64,000 nucleotides of DNA from Chrysogorgia sp. JL179-B06 (taxonomy: Eukaryota > Cnidaria > Anthozoa > Scleralcyonacea > Chrysogorgiidae), in assembly GCA_035772405.1 (NCBI GenBank), contig JAYKKM010000142.1, positions 1,702,501 through 1,766,500 on the forward strand, given 5' to 3'. The translations under genes and the position numbers were made by a program. Below the pieces are notes generated by a model that saw only the letters and a list, made by a program, of their open reading frames with translations, did not search any database and was not told where the DNA came from. Shown piece by piece: positions 1 to 12,320 of the stretch; positions within the stretch are counted from its first letter, which is position 1; every line of letters begins with the position of its first letter.

Positions 1-841
1 AAAAGAACGTGACCTACTTTGTCAAAAGCCTTTGACATGTCCAAGTAAATAACGTACGTTTGCTTTCCTGCATCTAGCTATGATCCGATGTAGTCTAGAA
101 CCTCTGTTAGTTGGGTTACGCATGATCGCCCTGCGACGAAACCGTGTTGGACCGAGCTGATAAAATGTCGGAGGTGGTCTCTTATTCTAACAAGAACACA
201 GCGTTCCAAAACTTTTGAGAGAATCGGAAGTAGCGAAATAGGACGATAGTTTTCCACATTCTTCTTTTGCCTTTCTTGAACACAGGAACAATGTTGGCTA
301 ACTTCCAATCATCTGGGAACACACCTTGGCTGAGTGACTTGTTGAATAGGATCGTCAAAGGAGCTACCTGTTCTGCTGTTTCTTTTAATAGACGAGCTGC
401 TATTCCGTCAGGACCAGTGGCTTTGGTAGGATAAAGCAGCTTCAAAGATGCCAGCACAACCTCGGATGGGATTTCCAGATCAGTGAGTTGAAAGCTAGGA
501 GTAGAGGAGGATGTACATATGACGCTGGAGGCGGAGAGTAGGGCTCTTCCAGTCGACTTGGAGGTTTGAGCGGCTCACTTTAATCATTTATTTGACTTTG
601 GATCGTAAACTTTTGAATTTTCCTCTTAGAGATTCCGATGGACATCTTTCTAACTTGCGACGTGCTGCTTCTTTTTGCCTCAATGTGTGTATGATCTCAC
701 TATTCATCCATGGTGGTGTGTTTCGACCCCTTATCTTTTTGGTTGGAATATATTTTTCTACAGCAGCCACAAAACTGTCTTTCCATTGCTTCCAGTTTAG
801 ATTAATATCAGCATCTGCTTGAATGATACCGGATAAATCAG
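1..841 (-). pseudogene. LINE fragment 1: partial reverse transcriptase of a non-LTR retrotransposon
   Basis: On the minus strand, reading from 841 down, conceptual translation gives the linker before the reverse transcriptase (IRGRNTPPWMNSEI near 720) and then RT blocks 0-2 (TGPDGIAARLLKE near 400, NYRPISLLPILSKVLE near 230). The frame changes near 260-280, so it is dead. The RT continues past the left window edge. Its 5' side is cut by the 3' tail of the next LINE at 842. Jockey/CR1-type by motif style; the clade is a guess. Confidence 0.8.
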
Positions 842-866
842 TAATAATAATAATAATAATAATAAA
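842..866. repeat. (AAT)n microsatellite, 3' tail of LINE 2
   Basis: About eight AAT units lie at the low-coordinate end of the minus-strand LINE. CR1/L2-like elements often end in a short microsatellite, so this is read as the 3' terminus of LINE 2, inserted into LINE fragment 1. Confidence 0.6.
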
Positions 867-1010
867 GACGTATGAGGAGCATTATACAATAGTCTCAATG
901 CTCTTACAACAATATATATATTCTTAAAGTTTCTTTTAAAACTAATTACAGTTTCATTATAAGATAAAGCCGACTACATATATTAACACTATGAACAATA
1001 ACTATTAATT

Positions 1011-2725
1011 TTAAAAAAGAAAAGTCTTAAGTGCTGACTTAAAATTACTTAACATTTCAAAGCTTCTAATTTCCTGTGGTAATGAATTCCACAGTTTTGG
1101 CGCTGCAACCGAGAATGCTCTGTCTCCATGAGTTACCATTTTGGATTTTGGCTCGAGTAGCAGATTTTGGTCAGATGATCTCAAAGTACGAGTAGGTTTA
1201 TATTTAGTTAGCAAATCAGTAATATAAACAGGCGCCTGGCCATGCAAAGCCTTGAAAGTAATTATTAGTATCTTAAAAACAATCCGTGATCTCACCGGCA
1301 ACCAGTGAAGATCACGTAGCGCAGGGGAGATATGCTCCGATTTTTTAACCCCTGCAACAAGTCTAGCAACTGTATTTTGAATTCGCTGTAACTTGCTCAT
1401 TTCAGTATCTGGTAAGCCATATAGGATGCTATTACAGCTGTCAAGTTTTGATGTTATGAATGCATGCACCAACTTCTCACAGTCCTTTTTACTCACATAT
1501 TTCCTGATCTTGCCAATATTTCTGATAGCCAAAGTGGCCGATTTACAAATGTTATTTACATGAGTATTTAATTTTAAATGTCTATCAACAGCAACACCGA
1601 GATCACGTGCAACTGGAGCCGGTTGGATTATCACATCATTGACACATATTTCTGGCATTGGTTCGCAATGCATAAAACGTGATGATAGATGGACAATCTC
1701 GGTTTTACTTGGATTGCATATAAGACCATTCATAGTACAGCAGATGGTGATGTCCTTAATACATAACTCAAGTTTAGCTAGAGCAGCAGGTCGATCACAT
1801 GGAGATTTTATAGGCATATATAATACAGCTGTGTGTCATCAGCGTACATTATGCAATCAAGGCCGTGGGCTTTGATCACATCTTCCAATGGCGCAAAGAA
1901 GAGTGAAAACAGAAGTGGACCCAGTACAGAACCCTGAGGTACACCATATTGCAATGGTTTATTTGAGGAATGCGTATTCTTCACCGTAGTACAGTTCCAC
2001 TAAACCCATAACGATGTTTAAGTCTCTCCAATAGAACAGTGTGGTCAATGGTGTCGAACGCAGATGATAAGTCCAACAGTACCAACACTACTTCCTGATT
2101 TTCATCAAGTGCATTAAGGATGTCATTGAAAACACGCAGAACTGCTGTCTCTGTGCTATGAAAGAGTCTATAAGCAGATTGCATTTTTGCAAGGAGGTTA
2201 TTCTCAATAAGATAGTCTGTTGTCTGTCTGGCAGCATTCCGCTCTAATACTTTTGACAAGAAAGCCACGTTAGTAATAGGTCTATAGTTAGGGAATTGCT
2301 CTTTATCACTAGTAGGTTTTTTAATAGATGGGCAGATGAGACCTTTCTTAAGTGACAGAGGAAATACTCCTGAGGATAAAGATGAATTGATAATGTCAGT
2401 AATTGGGGCAGCTAACACGTCAAGAGATTCCTTTAGCAGATGTGTAGGTACAGGATCTAAGGCACAGGATTTAGACGAGTACTGTTTGATTGTGTTACAG
2501 ACAAAGCTTTCAGATACAGTAGTAAATTCACTGAGAGCTTTTACAACAAGGAGAGTGAACTGCTATAGATAACTTCTTAACTGACCCATGTGTACTAGTA
2601 AGTTTATCTCGAAGTAACTGAATCTTAGTTGAAAAATAACAACTAAAAGCATCAGCCAGGTCATACGAAGAATCATGTGATGGCAATAAAGGAATAGATT
2701 TTACTCGGAACATCCCCTCAATCAT
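1011..2725 (-). pseudogene. LINE 2 reverse transcriptase region (broken)
   Basis: RT blocks are recognisable: NYRPITNVAFLSKVLE near 2280, LVLLDLSSAFDTIDH near 2070, [14 protein letters not shown] near 1935 and the catalytic YADD near 1835. The reading frame shifts near 2540 and near 1815. The segment between the AFDTIDH block and GVPQGS is too short, so an internal deletion near 1980 is likely. The C-terminal half (1011-1817) contains the usual LINE motif LHWLPVRSRIVFKI. Confidence 0.85.
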
Positions 2726-2734
2726 GTGAAATAG

Positions 2735-4011
2735 CTAATTCTGATTAGAGTTAGATATCTTAGCCTTATAATAATCTGTTTTTGCAAAATCAATTGCCTT
2801 TGCGTATTTACGACATTGTTCCTTGTACAATTGATGATGAACCTGAAGGCGTGTAGAGAGAAATTTACGCTCAAACTGTCGTTTTTGTTTCTTCATAACT
2901 CTTAAGCTATCATTAAACCATGGAGCATTTGGGCGTAGGGTAATTGTGCGTGTACGCTTGGGTGCGTGTTTGTCCAAAAGCTCAGACAATACACAATTGA
3001 ACTGTTCAGTAGCAGTGTTTACATCAGATACGGATGAACAAATTAATTGCGACTCAAGGATATCTTTTCGCCATGCCTGTAAGTCTATACGACGTAAATC
3101 ACGATGATTAATGACTTTTTTAGAGGATTGGGGTCTCGGAAAATCCATGGTGCAAACAACAGCACTGTGATCTGAAGGTAAATCAGAGACGATCTCCATG
3201 GCAGTAGACAGCAAACTATCCTCCTGACGATCAATAATAAGGTCCAGTGTGTGACCATAACGATGAGTCGTACCAGTAACTCTTTGTTGTAAACCTGCTG
3301 AATCCAGGAGTTCCGTAAACCTAGTAGCGTCGTCATCATTAACAACATCCATATGGAAATTGAAATCCCCAGCAATTAACAAATAACCCGGAACAACAAC
3401 TAACTCTTCTAAAATCGTTGAAAAATCATTGAAGAACATGGATGTCGTAAGCTTGTTCTTACGAGATGGAGGAGGTCTATAAACTGTGATGAGGCGAATA
3501 TGCTTTTGAGACGATGATATGGAAAGATCCATATATTCCATTGACGCAAACGTTGAGACTTCATTTTTATTTACGGTGAAACCCTTGCGAAGGAATACCC
3601 CAACTCCACCTCCTTTCGAATGGGATCTTGGCAAATGAAGAAACTTGTAATCTTGTAAGGTATTGATAATTTCAGCTATAGTAGTATCTTCTGCATTCTT
3701 GTTAGAAAGCCAGGTTTCAGTAACCGCAAGAACATCAATACGCTTTGAAATTATAAAGTCACAAATGGAGGCAGATTTCTTGTTGATTGAATGTGCGTTC
3801 CATACAGCAAAACGTAGACGTGGAAGACATTTCGTTTTCTGTTTATCAAATTTGATATTTATCAGGTTGCTTGAGTTTTTTGTAAGTTTTGTTACCTGCT
3901 TGACCGTAGGGCGTGAAGTGACTCTTACTGGGATAATCCCAGCTTTCAAAGTGGCTGGTTTACCAGTAGCATATTTTTCGACCCCACGTGCTCCTTGTTT
4001 ACCCGCGCGAC
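2735..4011 (-). pseudogene. LINE 2 apurinic-like endonuclease and linker
   Basis: The minus-strand frame encodes an exonuclease-endonuclease-phosphatase fold: RFAVWNAHSINKK, VLAVTETWLS, the catalytic block LLIAGDFNFHMD, and SDHSAVVCTM near the end, followed by a basic linker (NAPWFNDSLRVMKKQKRQ). A TAG at 2735-2737 separates it in frame from the continuation at 2528-2725. The open frame above 4011 is transposon TIR sequence, not LINE. Confidence 0.85.
4003..4011. repeat. 9-bp target-site duplication (left) of the DNA transposon
   Basis: CCGCGCGAC at 4003-4011 is repeated exactly at 62883-62891, immediately outside the paired TIR ends TAGCCTGCGTAGCGGCC. Confidence 0.85.
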
Positions 4012-4137
4012 TAGCCTGCGTAGCGGCCCTCCGGGATTGGGGGCCGGGGATTGGGGAGGGGATTGCGGGGGGGGGGATTGCGGGGGGGGGGGGAGGAGGA
4101 AGGAGGGCCTGCCGCAACCCCCCACTGATTTGCCTAA
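4012..4137 (+). repeat. Left TIR of the DNA transposon
   Basis: Starts TAGCCTGCGTAGCGGCC, runs through G-rich tracts and ends near CACTGATTTGCCTA. It matches the reverse complement of 62748-62882 apart from differences in G-run length. Confidence 0.85.
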
Positions 4138-6608
4138 ACGCCCCCCTTACGCCCCCTGTCATAATCGACCAATCAGAATGAACCGAATAGAATAATAATA
4201 TCGGAGGGAAAGCCCAGCACATAAACATTCAATACAACATGGTTCGAACAGCGAAAGAAAGTCCAGATAATTACTGCAGAATTTGTAAATGTGATTTCAA
4301 AACCTGTATAGGAAATTTCGATAAGATTTTACACGCTTCAACACTTAACCTATTCAAACCCTCTCAGAGAAAAGAATCATTTGGAGTCATTCTCTCCGAT
4401 TGATTTGTGTGAAACGTTTGGCGTACCGTTGGCGAAGACAAGTAATCATTCCACCAAAGTTTGCAGGTCATGTTCAAGGAAAATTATAAAAGCGAATGAA
4501 CTTATAACAGAATTGAAATCATCTCTAAACATATTACACCAGAAGTTCCGTCTAAATCCCGAAATTCAAAAGGAAAAGACGCCTGAGAAGCGTAAGTTGT
4601 TAACACCAGATCGTGGCGTTATAAGTCCGGCAAACCGAAACTATCTTCGTGTCAACTCTCCTATGCACAAGAGGAGTATAAGTTCTGCAAAGAGAAAATG
4701 CACGTTTAACGAAGATTCCTGCAGTCCCGGTCCCATAGACGTTATCGAGGTTGACGACCCGACCGATTCCACGAAGGTTCCCAGCGGAATAAACTCAGAT
4801 GAAGTATTTGATAAGCTAAACATAGACGATTTGAAAACGTGTGAAGGTGGACGCTCGCAACTTCAATTGAAAGTGGTCTTAGTCCATCCAAACGGCGATG
4901 TTGTTGTCCGCAACCCTACTAATGAAAAGACCGTTCAAATAATCAGAAATATTGTCAATGGAGGATGGACTGCCGTCGCCAATGCAGTGTTCGATCACCA
5001 AGAAGAACAGCTTCAGGAAGAATTACGGCGTGCTCTTAAAAGAAGAATCAACAAAGAGTTCAAATCTTACAGCAAAACTGACTCGGTACTAAAGGGAACA
5101 CAGCCAGAAGAACTCGCGGCATTTTCCAACAAACTTGTTGTCACAGAAATAAGAGTTCAATGTCCATTCTGGTATGCAAGTGTAACAGGGGCTGCAGGAG
5201 TTAAAGACAACACTTCCAAGATTAATCAACTTGCTTTGGCATCTGCCGTCGTTGCTCGAACCAGAAATCCGACAATGTCTGCTGTATCTTATCGGATATC
5301 AAATTTGTTGATTCACAGTGGAGCTAAATTTCAAGACATTACGAGACTCAGCAAGTTGGGTGTTTGTATGTCTCCCAATTCTACAATTGGTATTCAGCGC
5401 AAAATGGGGGAAAACTTCGATGCCAAGGTCTTGAAGTGGAAGATAACAATTCAGGACAACAAAAACTTTCTTAACTTTCTCAAGGAAATTTTAAACGTCC
5501 AGAAACCATCCATTGAAGAGGACTCAATGGATTTGGAATTTCAGTTTGACATAAGCGAAGAGACTGTAAAGCATTACAAATACTATACTACAGATGTATA
5601 TAAGAAGGTTATATGTGGTTTAGAGAATAATTGCAATTATGATGGAGTTAAAGTTGCCTCGAAGAAGCCTTACTAGATGAAATACATAGTCTTGAAGGGG
5701 AAAAGCTTCCTCTTTACAAGTAAGTTATATTAAAACCTTAATCTTATTCAAATTTAATACTCAAATCTATATATTTTAATGATCAATTTTAACTTATATT
5801 GGTATACTGCATTATATTTACCATTACTGTATATTTTATTATTATTATATATATTTATTATTGTAAATTACTTAATTGACACTGAAAAGTTCCACACGAG
5901 GATGTCAATAAAGTATGTAAAACAATTTTATTTATTTATTGTGTATATTCCTAGAATTGTGGCAGACAACATTGATTTGGAAATAGTTTCCCGCATCCAG
6001 TCCAAAGAAAGGGATAACAGATCCATACATTGGACACATCAATTTGCTTTGATGGACAGTGTCAGCCCACCTTCCACTGTTAATGAGAAGCAAAATCTCA
6101 ATAAAAATTTCCAGTTCAGTGAATTACTGCCAAATGCTCAAGTCCAGGAAAATGTAATGAACAGAATGGCAGTTATTGTTAGCACTAGAGTAGTTGTAAA
6201 GTATCTCAAAGCTTTCAATCCACTTAGGAAGACTTTAGTATACCACATTCCACATCGGTACTCAAAAGAAATGGCAAAAAATCGAACTCTGTGAGTGTTT
6301 ACATCATAATTGGGAAGTCAATTTATCCTGGGTGTTCAGTGAGCCCACTCTAGCAGTTATATTCATATAGGCCATATTAGCATTAAGTGAGAATGGTGAT
6401 AAATAGTGGGATAAACCCTAATATACCAACCATTATACTTATACTAAACTTAATACTAATTCCCTAATACAAATATTACCATAATACTCATGCCAGCAAA
6501 TGATGCTATGTAGTATAATTATTATAAACCAGAGGGTCACTGAACGCCCATGATAAATTATCTTCCTTATTAGTATTAATTGTGCATATAACTTTAACCA
6601 ATTATAGA

Positions 6609-6743
<135 letters not shown>

Positions 6744-8420
6744 TAGAAAATACATGTGACTTTAAACCTGCAGTACTAAATTTATGGTTGTTTATTTTGA
6801 ACCACTTACTAGGCCTTTCCCTTCCCTATTTGAATAATTAAAACCTTTATTACTTTATTTTAATAATCCATTTATTGAATTTTTTATCTAACATCTGCAT
6901 ATAAATATAGTGTTGTCTGAGTGTGGAGTTCTTCAATCCCAATATTGCTGGAGAGATGGCCCAGTTAATGCAGAAAAACCAATCAAAATATGTCCCATTG
7001 TCACCAGATGGAGGCACTGTTGTTGCCACCATTCCATTCCATGGAGATCAGCTTTTGGAGGAAAGGTCAAGAAATGTAAAATGGACATTTCAAGATGGAG
7101 AATCAAGTGTGGAGAGGCTATAAGGACTTGATCCTGAATTTGCTGATTGGCATGCCAAATTCACCTTGTACAAGGTATATGTATATATTACAATCATACT
7201 TTTTAGACAATAATTACTATTAATTCATTGTGAAAAAGTACAATTTTATAATAAATGATAATGCTATTAATAATAATATTAATATTATATTAATTTTGTG
7301 TGTGTTTGTGTACTGTAATGCTGTTTCCCAGGCACCCTCCCACCATGGAAGTTCCACAGGATTTTCCAGTAATATTATATTATTTTACAAAATAACATTT
7401 TGAAAATGCATGTGGAAAACATACATGTAAAGATTAATACACCATTACACGTCATCCAATACACCATTGATTATACCACCCTGATAGTTAATTACTGATT
7501 TACAGTTTGAAGTCATTAAAAGAAAACCTGCTATTTTCTTTAGTTCCTGCACATGTTATTTTATAAAAGAAATAGAAAACCTTTTTCCATGTTCCCATAT
7601 GAAAATCTGTGTTGGCTAGTTAACTCTAAATCGGATAGAAACACTCACCCTGCAGGCTTGTGTTCCCACTATGATTTTTCGTTCTCCAAAACTTCCATGC
7701 TAAATATACTTATGTTTTCATAATTATTATGCAATATATACAGTAGTTTATAAATAATTGCATTATATACCAGTACTCTCTCTTTCTTGTTTCATTTACA
7801 TTCAGGCAGAAAACAAGTTGTTTGTCAACCATAATTCTGTTGGGGAAATTGGTACATCAATGGCAAGTATGTATCGGACTGGCAAGAAAAATGCAGCCAA
7901 AGGGGTACATAACCATTATAATGAGTATAGTGATTTCCATGCCAGAGAAGTTGAAGGTCATATATGTGCTGCATTTATGGCGAAAATGGAAATGAACAAA
8001 ATGGATGGTAAGTATAAAATGAATAATTCTATACTATGACTATATTATGCAGAATATACAGCTAGAGTAGTGTTGCTCAAGAAGTTGAACCAATAATACA
8101 TGTACAATGAAGAATGCATGTATGGTTTATATACTCATACATTAATCATCATTTATCAATTACCTATAGATAAGCCCAATGTTGACCTTCCCAATGACTC
8201 AGTACCAAAAAATCTTCAAGGAAAGTGGTTACTTGAAATATGCAAGCACTTTGTGAAGGAATATGTGTTCCAGTCAGAAGAAGTTCTGGACATTGTTAAC
8301 AAAACAGCTGACCTTGAACAGAAGAGTAAACCACCCTTCAGGTGTAGAGCAGATGACTGTGATAAATCCTATGTTGTTCACTCAGCCAGAGTTAGGTTTG
8401 TACATTGAATACCACATAGC

Positions 8421-8725
8421 CAGTAGCGCCGGCAAGGGGGGTGGCCTTCCCCCCAATGTTTTTCAGAGTGATTTTCAGATTTGTCCAAATCCGATGAAAT
8501 TGTCCGGGAGGGGGTGTGTGCGTAACATTTGTTAGACGAATGCGTGCGCAATTTGTGCATTCACTGATTGTGATTTAAGACTTTTATATATTCCTCCAAA
8601 GTTCCCTCAAAATGCAGGAAATGCCGTTTCAGGGACCCAACATTTTTCGGGCGGGGGGGGGGGCATACCCTAGGATCGTCGTCACTTGCCCCCCCCAAAA
8701 AAAAAAAATCCTGGCGGCGCCACTG
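8421..8725. mobile_element. hAT-like MITE inside a transposase intron
   Basis: Begins CAGTAGCGCCGG and ends CCGGC-like inverted (GGCGGCGCCACTG), with long G and C tracts inside. ACATAGC flanks both sides (8414-8420 and 8727-8733), consistent with a 7-8-bp target duplication. CAGTGGCG-type ends and 8-bp duplications are typical of hAT-derived MITEs. No coding potential. Confidence 0.65.
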
Positions 8726-9557
8726 TACATAGCCTATATTTATGTTGTGATAACATCTCAATAGAAAGCAGAAAGTAATACAACTATTTTCTCAACAGAC
8801 ATGAAATCACAAAGCATGACGTTAGAGTTTCCCACTATGAAGAAGATGAGCGGGATAGCTTTGGCTATTACTTTTGTAGATGTGCAGGCTGTAACTTTGT
8901 TCACAGCACAAAGACTATAAGAAATAGGTTAGTAAAATGTTTTTAAAATGTATTGCCATATATGTATTGCTTCAATAAATGGATATACACATGACATTAA
9001 AGTGGAAATTTACAGTAATAAACAATGATGTACATGCAGTATTTAATTATTGCACCTTAAATTTTACAGGCATGAATTAAAGATTCATCAAAGACATGAC
9101 CACATAAATGAAGTGACTGAAGATCAAGCAGACTCCGAAAACAAGCACTCTTCTGAACAAGATCACATTTTTAATTACCATCAAACCAAACTAGCTTTTG
9201 GTTTAGTTCTTTTCGAATTTAACGACTGTGTAAAAGAAGGTGATGGTGAACGCCTGTTTGAACTATATAAATTGGCTCTGTTATTATACAAAAGCAGGGG
9301 ACACACTAAATATTCTCATGCTGTCCTCCTTTATTTAACGAAGATCAGTTCAATTTTAACAGAATCTGAAGCATTTAGACTAAAGTGGAATAGATTTTAT
9401 AATCATCATGGAGGCCAAGGGAAAAATATTTCCTTAGATCTCAGGAAAGAGCAACAGAATTGCCTTCTCAAAACCATGTGGCGTGCATTAGGAGCTAATC
9501 TCAGTGAAAACAGTGCAGCCCGAATTTCAGATTCCCTAGAACTTCAAGAAATGTTAA

Positions 9558-9563
9558 TAACAT
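9558..9563. repeat. Target-site duplication (left) of the giant Polinton
   Basis: TAACAT at 9558-9563; AACAT recurs at 59633-59637. The preceding T at 59632 is shared with the TIR end, so the duplication is 5 or 6 bp. Polintons usually make 6 bp. Confidence 0.75.
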
Positions 9564-10612
9564 AGTAGTAATAATATATATATTATTATTATCAATGTGT
9601 TAGGGACTGGACTGAGCTCTAAGCCAATCAGAATCGAGTATGATTTGAATTGACCAATCAGAGCACAGTCCAGTCCCATATTTCCAGGGGGGTTGAATAG
9701 TTTTAAGGTGTGGTCACCCTGTAAAGAGCGACCAGCCATCAAATCAGGGGGGATATGCACCTGGTCGTATACAAGAGGTTTTTTGTATAAAATTAGTCAA
9801 AAAGTGGTCGCGGTCAAGAGTATATATATCACTTGGGTCGTGTTGTTGTACGACCAGTTTTATAGTCGTCCCTGACTGCAACGACCAGAGAGATTGAAGG
9901 TCATTCAAGGTGAATAGTGTTAAGCAAGTACTGACGTCATTTGCTATATGGGGTTGAAAGCAGTGATGAACCAGGAACAGGATGTTTAGTTGTAGAATTT
10001 AGTGTTCTGACCAACTGAAGATCAGTATGGAATAGTTCACCGAGAAACCAAACATGTCTAAAATGACATCATTTTAACCATGTTTGGTTTCTTGGTAAAC
10101 TTATCCCTACTGATCATCAATTAATCGGAACACGAAATTCTACGACTAAACTTCCTGTTCCTGATCCATCACCGCTTTCAACACTCCATATAGCATCCGT
10201 GCCAGCACTTAGTCAAATCATCATTCACACTGTGATATATATACTGACACACACCACGTTTTTGAAAAAAAATACAAAAAATTCTATTATACATAACCAT
10301 CATACCTCACCCGATGTGATGTTATACTTACCTGCACGTGCCAACCAAAAATACCATATTTTTATTTGAAGACTTGTAATGATGTTTGAAAATAAAAATA
10401 AACAGTTTTGGACTGTCCTTATTTTTTATTTGGAAGAGTAGTCATGTTTATTGAAATAAAAATAAACATTTTGAATTAAGCATAGAAATTTCCGCCATGG
10501 AGCTCTTACCTCGACGCCATCTTATGGCCGAATGACTGATATTCCCTAGTTACTGTATATTTAAAAAGGATCTCAAAATATTTTAAGAGGATATATCTCA
10601 TAAAAATTATTT
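9564..10612 (+). repeat. Left TIR of the giant Polinton
   Basis: Matches the reverse complement of about 58950-59632 across blocks such as TTAGGGACTGGACTGAGCTC, the GGTGTGGTCACCCTGTAAAG segment and GCCATCTTATGGCCGAATGA near 10516. It is longer than its partner mainly because a roughly 300-bp insertion lies inside it (9927-10209 and flank). Similarity fades after about 10600. It contains CCAAT-like motifs (GACCAATCAGAGC near 9652) and no credible gene. Confidence 0.85.
9927..10209. mobile_element. Foldback/MITE-like insertion in one TIR copy only
   Basis: A long imperfect palindrome: AACCAGGAACAGGA near 9970 pairs with TCCTGTTCCTGAT near 10150, and GCTATATGGGGTTGAAAGC pairs with GCTTTCAACACTCCATATAGC. 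It is missing at the equivalent place in the right TIR (near 59270), so it arrived after the TIRs were established. No clear target duplication. Confidence 0.65.
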
Positions 10613-11134
10613 GGATGTTTCTTCCAAAAAAGTTTGAGGGTTATAGTTTTGAAAAAACCTCAAAATAATTTTAGATGAAATAGTATACATTAAAAATATT
10701 AGTGTAAAAAGTTTTAAAACCGTAAAAGTATTTTATTAAATTTGGAGAAAAACCTCAAATAAATTTTAAGAGATTTGTTTAGTATATAAGCAGATGTTGT
10801 TTCATATTTTATCAGTTGTGTGTGTTTTGCTCGCTTGTAAGTTGTGTTTCGGCACAAGACTCTGACATCTTCCAATGTTCTGTTTTTTATTAAAACTGCA
10901 TCGGTGCGCGATCACCCGTAGTCGAATTTGCGATTCGAATGAGATTGGCTCAGGTCCATAGCGACAATCTGGTCATCCCTTGTTCAATGAATTGCTTATT
11001 TTACGCAAGGGTTGTTCGTTAGCATATGATGAAAGAGTTAGCTATAGTAAAAACACACACACGATGTAGAAGTTGGATGAATTATTTTTAAAAATATAAC
11101 GAATTTAATAGACAAAAATAAAAAAAAACACACA
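10613..11134. other. AT-rich non-coding stretch with degenerate repeats
   Basis: No gene seen. Between about 10570 and 10790 the phrase CTCAAAATA-ATTTTAAGAG recurs loosely three times, suggesting a decayed tandem repeat at the inner edge of the TIR. Confidence 0.5.
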
Positions 11135-11578
11135 TCAAATACGTTCTACAACTAAAGTGTTGGTCGATGCATAAAAAATTAAGTTTTCTCCCTTACAGTC
11201 CGTATACCCCCATATTTTTGGGGATGTGGAGGCTTCTGCTTCAGGTGGCGACGGGGAGATGGGTCTGAAATTATATTCAGAGTCTGGTTGGACTCTGAAC
11301 GCCATTTCTTGCTCTTGCTCTTCCTCCTCCTCGCTTTCTTCATCGCCGTAAAGAGGTATCGGCGATACATCCGTTATTATTTCTTCAGGTATCGGAGGCG
11401 GAGGAGTCGACACGTCGGTGGTTTCTTTCTAAGAAAATAAATAACATAATAAATATACGACATTTTTACACACAGCAATCAGTTTAGTAGTGCTACTTAC
11501 ATAATTTAGGTAATATTCCTTCGGCGGTTCATAGTCGTCGAAGGAGAACTTCATTGGTGTTTCATGAGTGTTTTCCAT
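11135..11578 (-). CDS. Acidic proline-rich protein with a spliceosomal intron
   Basis: Exon 1 is 11501-11578 (26 codons from an ATG) and exon 2 is 11135-11428. The 72-bp intron starts GTAAGT and ends TTTTCTTAG and joins in phase 0, giving about 123 aa. The product is Pro-rich (TPPPPIPEE), has an acidic run (EESEEEEEQEQE) and a Ser-Pro segment (ISPSPPEAEAST). No family recognised; such composition suits an unstructured regulatory or adaptor protein. Its promoter is probably the CCAAT-containing region above 11578. A functional intron implies nuclear pol II expression. Confidence 0.65.
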
Positions 11579-12320
11579 TTTATTTTTCTTTGAAATCTTC
11601 TACGAGTCGGGCTTTGAGTTTGAATTTAATTGGCCGTGCCTCTTATTTTTATAATCACGCATTGCGAACTATTACAATGGTTTGCGGCTTTAACCAATCA
11701 GAGTTTCTATAATCAAACCTCCCCCGTATCTAACCAATCAGAGCTTGTTCATTAACCCCCTCATGTCAAAACAAGTGAATTATTATAGGTGGGGAACAAT
11801 ACGTGTTGTTAAACGCTTAAGGACGCCGTATATATAATAAGCGTCGTGTTCTATTCCCGCCCTTTATGTCAAAACAGTATGATTAATAATAGGGTCGGAA
11901 CAATGAAGCTTAAGGACGCGAAGCGTTTTGTTCTGATTCCTCCCCTTATGTCAAAACAGTTTGATATATAATATGGTTAAGGACAATGAATTTACTTGTG
12001 GGGATTAGCGGCCATTTTGTTTGTGTACTTTGGTAGTACGATTTTTTAATGAGTTCTAACCTTATTTACTTGTAGGGATTAGCGGCCATTTTGAAGGGAT
12101 TAGTCCCTGTGAAATATATATTTCCAGTGTTTAAATACGTCTATTTCTAGATATTTAAGCATTTTTATACTTATTTAAGCATATTTTTATGCTTTTTGAT
12201 ACTTTATTTTACACTTTTCACACATTTTAGTATATATTTTAAGATACCCGTGAGCGCGATAAGGAGAGCGTGTTAATTAATTCACACATGTCAAAATAGA
12301 TGATAATGGTTTTTTATTGT
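11579..12320. promoter_or_regulatory. Gene-free repeat-rich regulatory region
   Basis: About 740 bp without a gene. CCAAT-box-like motifs (AACCAATCAGAG) lie near 11693 and 11734. CCCCTTATGTCAAAACAG-like units recur near 11757, 11866 and 11943, each followed by a GG-ACAATGAA phrase. GGGATTAGCGGCCATTTTG occurs twice, near 12002 and 12077. Spacing and repetition suggest binding sites or an origin-like region; function is inferred only. Confidence 0.45.

Larger units (their letters stand above)
867..4011 (-). mobile_element. LINE 2, APE-type (CR1/L2-like) non-LTR retrotransposon, 5' end split off
   Basis: Order on minus is apurinic endonuclease, linker, reverse transcriptase, C-terminal region and 3' microsatellite. 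The coding sequence runs into 4011 and resumes in frame at 62891-62892 after the 58.9-kb DNA transposon and one copy of the 9-bp duplication are ignored. The element carries at least one internal stop, two frameshifts and a deletion, so it is non-autonomous now. Confidence 0.85.

Noticed and set aside
3995..4195. Gly-rich open frames at the left TIR, and matching frames at 62643-62931
   Set aside because: They arise from G and C runs in the DNA transposon TIRs; no start context or conservation.
8561..8761. Minus-strand frame in the transposase intron
   Set aside because: It is wholly inside the hAT-like MITE and low-complexity tracts.
9554..9760. Minus frame repeated at 59421-59915 with a TIR-encoded start
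   Set aside because: The N-terminal part is TIR sequence; only the part after 59637 belongs to the transposase.
9901..10260. Palindrome considered as a viral origin
   Set aside because: Absent from the matching position of the other TIR, so it is better explained as a foldback insertion.
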